NCBI RefSeq assembly: GCF_002959755.1
Contig: NZ_PPCW01000003.1
Span: 49,552-113,551 of the forward strand
DNA: 64,000 nt
Direction: 5' to 3'
Source of the DNA: Veillonella sp. T11011-6
GTDB lineage: Bacteria; Bacillota; Negativicutes; Veillonellales; Veillonellaceae
Shown here: one piece after another, positions 59,410-64,000 of the stretch
How positions within the stretch are numbered: position 1 is the first letter of the stretch
Layout of the letters: each line of letters opens with the position of its first letter
Made by a program: the position numbers and the translations under genes
Notes under the pieces: generated by a model
What the model saw: the letters and a program-made list of their open reading frames with translations, nothing else
Databases searched by the model: none
Told to the model about the DNA's origin: nothing

Positions 59410-60540
59410 ATGAGAAGAAACATAATTATTAAGGCGTTGGTGTTAGGGGCTATAGGATGTGCGTTTAGTGCTATAGGTTTTGCAGCAGATGTACAAAATG
59501 GACATGGCCAAGGTATTACAGATTCTACTACAGAAGTAAATGGGGCTAAGCATGAAGCGGTTCGTTCTAGTTGGTTGGATCGGACAGATATTACTGTAGG
59601 AGCTCAATCAAATGTGGGGACTCAAGTTTCGGTAGAAACATTACAACCCTTAACCCATTATGATGAAAACTCTAAATCAGTTCTATTCGTACAAGGTGGC
59701 ATCGGTAAAGGCGGACAAGAGGATCAAGCTAGCTATTTCTCTGGTGGCAATGGGGGATATTGGTATCCATACAATCCAGTTACTAAAAAAGGCGAACAAC
59801 GGTATAGACCTGAAGAACATCACAATACTAAATCATTGGGAGCTGTTGCTAATGTCGGATTAGGCTATCGTATTCTCAGTAAACATGAACATGCGTATGT
59901 AGGTGTGAATACGTTCTATGATCATTCCTTCTCGAAAAAATATAACCGTATCAGCGGTGGCTTGGAATATGTATCTGGCCTTAACGAAGTTCGCGCTAAT
60001 ATCTATAAAGGATTAAATAGTACAAAATCTGAACCTTATAATGTACCTTTATATGAAGGTTATTTTGAATTCTTGTTAGATGGTGGCACTGCAGGTTATA
60101 CAGTTTACAAGTCTCAAAAAGCATTGTCCGGATATGATGTAAGCTATGCGCGCACCTTTAAGAATGCTCGCTGGGCACGTGCTTATGTAGGTGCTTATCA
60201 TTGGAATGGCTTAGGCGCCACAACACATGGTGAAGGTCCTGCCTTAACTCTTAATGTTGGTAAAAGCCACGGCTGGCAAGCTGGTACTACATTACAACTT
60301 ACACCACATGTTTCTCTAGATGTAGGGTATACATCAGATAATAACAACTCTAGTGGTGCCTATGGTTTTGTTAAATACACATTAGGTACATCCAAGTTTG
60401 CTTGGCATGGTGGTAAGCATAGTGATGATACTATTACCAATGCACGGGCTAGAATGTTAGATAAAGTAGATCGCAGTCCGATGCGAGTAGGTAATACCTA
60501 TGAAGAATTCTGGATGGTAGTACCTTATGATCACTTATAA
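59410..60540 (+). CDS. Inverse-autotransporter-type beta-barrel protein, copy 1
   Basis: 376 residues. Seen: signal peptide (RRNIIIKALVLGAIGCAFSA, cleavage near FAA at about 26), a short conserved neck (ADVQNGHGQGITDSTTEVNG), then an outer-membrane barrel of the intimin/invasin type: ETLQPLTHYDENSKSVLFVQG, LGAVANVGLGYRILSKHEH, YVGVNTFYDHSF, RISGGLEYVSGLNE, and late strands LQLTPHVSLDVGY and YTLGTSKFAW. It ends in RARMLDKVDRSPMRV, where invasins continue into a linker and extracellular domains; here the protein stops about 20 residues later. GGGGAG lies upstream of the ATG. Two paralogues follow. Confidence 0.82.
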   Translation: MRRNIIIKALVLGAIGCAFSAIGFAADVQNGHGQGITDSTTEVNGAKHEAVRSSWLDRTDITVGAQSNVGTQVSVETLQPLTHYDENSKSVLFVQGGIGKGGQEDQASYFSGGNGGYWYPYNPVTKKGEQRYRPEEHHNTKSLGAVANVGLGYRILSKHEHAYVGVNTFYDHSFSKKYNRISGGLEYVSGLNEVRANIYKGLNSTKSEPYNVPLYEGYFEFLLDGGTAGYTVYKSQKALSGYDVSYARTFKNARWARAYVGAYHWNGLGATTHGEGPALTLNVGKSHGWQAGTTLQLTPHVSLDVGYTSDNNNSSGAYGFVKYTLGTSKFAWHGGKHSDDTITNARARMLDKVDRSPMRVGNTYEEFWMVVPYDHL

Positions 60541-60564
60541 AGGCTAGTGGGGAGACAGTAATAT

Positions 60565-61830
60565 ATGATAAGCAAGTTAGTATTTAGAGCCATGGTTTTA
60601 GGTGCTGTAGCATGTGCATTTAGTGCTACAGGTTTTGCAGCAGACGTACAAAATGGACATGGACAAGGTATTGCAGATTCTACTACAGAAGTGAATGGGG
60701 CTAAGCATGAAGCAGTTCGTTCCAATTGGTTAGATCGAACAGATATTGCCGTAGGTGTTCAAACTGGTGGTACATCTGATTCGCATAAGGGGATGTTCCC
60801 TAGTGATTATAATAATAACTTTTACAATACAAAATCAGATTACGGGAATATCACTAAAGCCTATATAGAAACATTGCAACCTATTACTCATTATGATGAA
60901 AATTCTAAGAGTGTTGTGTTCATACAAGGTCGTATCGGACGTGGTGGTGAGAAAATCTCCTCTAAAGAGGTAAGAGGTTATTTTACCCCAGACCTTGTAA
61001 TGTCACCATTTGGATTTGATGTTTTTACGGAAATCAATACAGATGAAAAAACATCTGAGTCGTTAGGAACGGTTGGTAGCTTAGGTGCTGGTTATCGTAT
61101 TCTTAGTAAACATGAACATGCTTATGTAGGTGTTAACGCTTTTGTAGATCGTGCTTTCACAGGAAATTACAATCGTATCAGCGGTGGTGTAGAGTATGTG
61201 AATGGACTCAACGAAGTGTATGCCAATGTGTATAGAGGCCTTGGTGATAAGGAACTCGTAAAAGGCGGTGGCGGTAATCCATATCCTAAACGGTTGTATC
61301 CTAATGGCTATCCAGATACATTCCCATACAATACCATCCCTAGTGAAAATTATAATACCTATGTAGGTGGTGGCGTGTTAGATGGCTATGAAATAGGGAT
61401 TGTAAGGTCCTTTAAAAATGCACGTTGGGCTCGTGCCTATGTAAATGGTTATCGTTGGAACGGCAATGGATTTAGCCATAAACAAGAATATAATTGGGGA
61501 CGTCCAGGTCATTGGTCTGTGCCGTGGTTTACTACACGAAATGCTAACCATTATAAAGGCATTAAAATCGGTGCTGAATTACAGTTGACGCCACATATAT
61601 CCTTAGATATTGGGTATAACAATGCTAATAATATGTCGAAAGGTATGTATGGTACTCTTAAATATACATTAGGTACATCTAAATTTGCCTTCTGGGGTGG
61701 TAAGCATAGTGATGATACGATTACTACAGCTCGCTCTAAAATGCTAAATAAGGTACGTCGTCAAGACATGATTGTAGAGTCCTTTGATGACATTGAATAC
61801 GATTATTTGGCGCCAATAGATCATTTATAA
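60565..61830 (+). CDS. Inverse-autotransporter-type beta-barrel protein, copy 2
   Basis: 421 residues. The signal peptide and neck are almost identical to copy 1 (FSATGFAADVQNGHGQGI). The barrel carries ETLQPITHYDENSKSVVFIQG, AGYRILSKHEHAYVGVNAF, YNRISGGVEYVNGLNE and YTLGTSKFAF. Differences cluster in the segments between strands, for example a Gly/Pro/Tyr-rich insert (GGGGNPYPKRLYPNGYPDT), which would be surface loops. The end reads SKMLNKVRRQDMIVES, then a short acidic tail; again no passenger. It starts 24 bp after copy 1, so the genes form one operon. Confidence 0.82.
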   Translation: MISKLVFRAMVLGAVACAFSATGFAADVQNGHGQGIADSTTEVNGAKHEAVRSNWLDRTDIAVGVQTGGTSDSHKGMFPSDYNNNFYNTKSDYGNITKAYIETLQPITHYDENSKSVVFIQGRIGRGGEKISSKEVRGYFTPDLVMSPFGFDVFTEINTDEKTSESLGTVGSLGAGYRILSKHEHAYVGVNAFVDRAFTGNYNRISGGVEYVNGLNEVYANVYRGLGDKELVKGGGGNPYPKRLYPNGYPDTFPYNTIPSENYNTYVGGGVLDGYEIGIVRSFKNARWARAYVNGYRWNGNGFSHKQEYNWGRPGHWSVPWFTTRNANHYKGIKIGAELQLTPHISLDIGYNNANNMSKGMYGTLKYTLGTSKFAFWGGKHSDDTITTARSKMLNKVRRQDMIVESFDDIEYDYLAPIDHL

Positions 61831-61892
61831 TACCACTGTAGTTTAGATTATAGATATTAAATAAGACATGTAATAATAGGAAAGTAATTTAT

Positions 61893-63143
61893 ATGAGCAA
61901 GACATTAATGATAAAAGCAATGGTTTTAGGTGCTGTAGCATGTGCATTTAGTGCTACAGGTTTTGCAGCAGATGTACAAAATGGACATGGCCAAGGTATT
62001 GCAGATTCTACTGCAGAGGTGAATGGGGCTAAGCATGAAGCCGTTCGTTCTAGCTGGATGGATCGCACAGATATCGTAGTCGGCGTTGGTATGAAAAAGT
62101 CTGAAGAGTCGAGTAGTCATCACTTCCATGATTTTACAGTTTGGGATAAGTACCCTCTTATTGGGACATCTGATAAGTCTAAGTCTACAGAACTCAATAA
62201 GCTATACATTGAGACATTACAACCTATAACCCATTACGATGAAAATGCTAAAAGTGTTGTCTTTGTACAAGGTCGTATTGGACGCAGTGGAGAAAAGATA
62301 TCCTCTAATAAATTAAATAATTATTGGGTTCCAGCTAGACCTGCAGGGACGTTTACGGTATATAATGGGCAAACAGATAAGGAAGAGTCCTTAGGTGTAA
62401 ATGCTAATGTTGGTGTAGGGTATCGTCGCCTTAGTAAAGGTGAGCATGCTTACGTTGGTGTCAATGCATTCTATGACCATGCATTTAAAAATGGATATAA
62501 ACGTGTTAGTGGTGGCTTAGAATATGTGGTAGGGCTTAATGAATTCCATGCCAATATTTATAAAAATTTAGGATCTAATGAAAGAAAATATATAGGCCTT
62601 CATGGGCGAACTGATACATGGTATGATCCTACAGGATTGTATCCATATGGAATGGATCCTGATCAAAGTCTTTATGATTATGCTAGGGTTGATTATGAAA
62701 ATCACTGGGCTCTAAGTGAAAATACTGTAGCTAGAGGTTATGATATTGGCTATGCTCGAACATTTAAAAATGCTAGATGGGCTCGTGTCTATGCAGACTA
62801 TTATAACTGGCGTGGTAGAGAGGCTGTAAAAGTAGGGTATTATAAATTACCTAAACGCGATGCTATTAAAGGCTTTAAAGTGGGGGCAGAATTCCATATT
62901 ACACCACATCTTACTCTTGATGCGGGTTATAAAACAGCGTCTCATCATTTGAGTGGTCCTTATGCAACTTTGAAATATACAATCGGTACATCCAAGTTTG
63001 CTTGGCGTGGTGGTAAACATAGTGAAAGTGCCATTACAACAGCTCGCTCTAAGATGCTTGATAAGGTACGTCGCAGTGATATGGTTGTACAAGAAACTGT
63101 AGAAGAAACTTATGATCATGGCGTTGTCGATGTAGGCTTATAG
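61893..63143 (+). CDS. Inverse-autotransporter-type beta-barrel protein, copy 3
   Basis: 416 residues, same plan as copies 1 and 2: signal peptide, neck ADVQNGHGQGIADSTAEVNG, barrel with ETLQPITHYDENAKSVVFVQG, NVGVGYRRLSKGEHAYVGV, RVSGGLEYVVGLNEF, GYDIGYARTFKNARWAR and YTIGTSKFAWRGGKHS. The loops again differ (YIGLHGRTDTWYDPTG and others). The end SKMLDKVRRSDMVVQETVEE resembles the start of the linker helix of full inverse autotransporters but stops after about 15 more residues. ATAGGAAAG precedes the ATG. A terminator follows at 63205. Confidence 0.82.
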   Translation: MSKTLMIKAMVLGAVACAFSATGFAADVQNGHGQGIADSTAEVNGAKHEAVRSSWMDRTDIVVGVGMKKSEESSSHHFHDFTVWDKYPLIGTSDKSKSTELNKLYIETLQPITHYDENAKSVVFVQGRIGRSGEKISSNKLNNYWVPARPAGTFTVYNGQTDKEESLGVNANVGVGYRRLSKGEHAYVGVNAFYDHAFKNGYKRVSGGLEYVVGLNEFHANIYKNLGSNERKYIGLHGRTDTWYDPTGLYPYGMDPDQSLYDYARVDYENHWALSENTVARGYDIGYARTFKNARWARVYADYYNWRGREAVKVGYYKLPKRDAIKGFKVGAEFHITPHLTLDAGYKTASHHLSGPYATLKYTIGTSKFAWRGGKHSESAITTARSKMLDKVRRSDMVVQETVEETYDHGVVDVGL

Positions 63144-63204
63144 GGGCTTTTGCGTACATTATCCTCATGATCATTTATAATAGTTTAGCTTGTTCATAGT
63201 TTAT

Positions 63205-63245
63205 AAAAAAGGAGCTAGTACATTTTATGTACTAGCTCTTTTTAT
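63205..63245 (+). terminator. Terminator of the three-barrel operon
   Basis: AAAGGAGCTAGTACA pairs with TGTACTAGCTCTTT around TTTTA, followed by TTT. Confidence 0.9.
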
Positions 63246-63320
63246 GTTTGTACGCCGAATAGGCATGACTAAACCCCCAGTTAAACTGGGGGTCGGTAAA
63301 AATTCTTAGAGAAAAGGAAA

Positions 63321-63382
63321 GAACCTCCTAATGATAGAATGAAGTTGGTCTGGCAACCACAACATTTCAACATAGGAGGTTC
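63321..63382 (+). promoter_or_regulatory. Hairpin sequestering the tnpA ribosome site (copy 2)
   Basis: GAACCTCCT (63321-63329) is the exact reverse complement of AGGAGGTTC (63374-63382), the tnpA ribosome site. The sequence differs from the copy 1 stem, but the structure and position are the same. Confidence 0.8.
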
Positions 63383-63383
63383 A

Positions 63384-63854
63384 ATGTCAATGAATGACGT
63401 AAAAAGCTTATCACATAGTAAATGGAGATGTAAATATCATATTGTTTTTGCTCCAAAGTATAGAAGACAAATAATTTATGGTCGGATAAAAGCTGATGTA
63501 GGTAAAATCTTACGAGATTTATGTAAGAGGAAAAATGTAGAGATTATAGAAGCGGAATGCTGTCCGGATCATATTCATATGCTAGTAACGATACCACCAC
63601 ATTTAAGCGTATCGAGTTTTATGGGATATTTAAAAAGTAAAAGTAGCCTCATGATATTCGATAAACACGCAAATTTAAAATATAAGTATGGAAATAGACA
63701 TTTCTGGTGTAGAGGATATTATGTGGATACGGTAGGACGATATGAAGGAGCGATAAAAGAGTATATTCGCAATCAACTACAAGAGGATATAGCGCAAGAT
63801 ACATTAAACTTTAAAGAATACACCGACCCGTTTACGGGTGAGCCAGTAAAATAG
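63384..63854 (+). CDS. tnpA: IS200-type Y1 (HUH) transposase TnpA, second type
   Basis: 156 residues. Seen: the HUH motif as HIH in CPDHIHMLVTIPP, HSKWRCKYHIVFAPKYRRQ, SVSSFMGYLKSKSSLMIFDKH, GNRHFWCRGYYVDTVG and the Tyr helix IKEYIRNQL. By eye roughly 60% identical to the TnpA at 24449, so a related but separate element rather than a recent copy. AGGAGG fixes ATG 63384 (the in-frame ATG at 63339 lies inside the leader stem). Complete, so possibly active. Confidence 0.94.
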   Translation: MSMNDVKSLSHSKWRCKYHIVFAPKYRRQIIYGRIKADVGKILRDLCKRKNVEIIEAECCPDHIHMLVTIPPHLSVSSFMGYLKSKSSLMIFDKHANLKYKYGNRHFWCRGYYVDTVGRYEGAIKEYIRNQLQEDIAQDTLNFKEYTDPFTGEPVK

Positions 63855-64000
63855 GCAAAATAAAAGCCCCCGAGTAGGGGGCAGCCAGTGGTAATAGAGT
63901 GGTTGTCAGATCATTCAATGCCCTCTTTAGAGGGCCACCACTAGAGAAAGACCCTTATAGGGTCAGAGCAAACCACCCGTTCTACGGGTGGTTATGATTT

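Larger units (their letters stand above)
63255..64000 (+). mobile_element. IS200-type insertion sequence (tnpA only), copy 2, running to the window edge
   Basis: Left-end hairpin CCCCCAG/CTGGGGG at 63274-63292; right-end hairpin AACCACCCGT/ACGGGTGGTT at 63971-63992, almost identical to the right end of copy 1, including the following TGATTT. A GCCCCC/GGGGGC hairpin follows the gene near 63865-63882. The right border may lie at or just past base 64000. No tnpB. Confidence 0.75.

Noticed and set aside
59660-59863. A 67-codon alternative frame inside the first barrel gene
   Set aside because: Overlaps conserved barrel sequence in another phase and has no ribosome site.
1-64000. CRISPR array
   Set aside because: I found no regularly spaced direct repeats of 23-40 bp and no cas genes anywhere in the window.

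Overview
The window reads as a low-GC, obligately anaerobic diderm Firmicute of the Negativicutes, most probably Veillonella. This is inferred from three things seen together: Firmicute-style control (two T-box leaders, strong Shine-Dalgarno sites, intrinsic terminators), outer-membrane proteins (three invasin-type beta-barrels, an SLH/OmpM-like protein, an AsmA-like protein), and anaerobe genes (HydE, a DcuC-type carrier, a CstA-type carrier). No rRNA or replication origin is present to fix the species.

Layout. 1-7.1 kb is a defence segment: an Abi_2 protein cut by the left edge, then a complete type I restriction-modification operon (hsdM-hsdS-hsdR). 7.3-10.4 kb is an ECF-type importer whose first gene fuses an S-component-like membrane domain to an ATPase. 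10.6-16.6 kb holds a GNAT acetyltransferase, a PHP histidinol-phosphatase followed by a wrecked hisF tail, a CstA carrier, and an amt-glnB pair behind an attenuator-like leader. 16.7-21.6 kb has a nested palindrome, an AsmA-like protein, two secreted proteins of unknown role, queF and a membrane protein. 21.6-24.3 kb is cysK-cysE, dps and tRNA-Ser(GCU). An IS200-type element (24.3-25.05 kb) follows, then a small SLH protein with mntH, an overlapping run (unknown protein, yaaA, hydE), a YIP1-like membrane protein and an EF-G paralogue.

33-41 kb contains a YhcH-family protein, two tandem EamA permeases, a decayed Fic locus with an intact VbhA-like antitoxin gene, and a probable scavenging cluster (two M20 hydrolases plus a DcuC-like carrier). 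A convergent MFS exporter and a large Sel1-repeat protein follow on the minus strand. 44.2-51.9 kb is the tryptophan operon trpE-trpG-trpD-trpCF-trpB-trpA behind a Trp T-box. The gap between trpG and trpD is 534 bp and is filled with two related palindromic elements in opposite orientation plus two further hairpins. 52.0-55.5 kb has a small secreted basic protein and four consecutive DUF805 membrane proteins. 55.55-58.7 kb is ileS behind an Ile T-box.

The most unusual part is 58.8-63.2 kb. It has an unlisted 25-residue amphipathic peptide gene with a strong ribosome site and its own terminator, then three tandem paralogues that are essentially only an inverse-autotransporter beta-barrel with no passenger. 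A second, divergent IS200-type element closes the window and runs to its right edge. Function calls rest on motifs read by eye; no database search was run.
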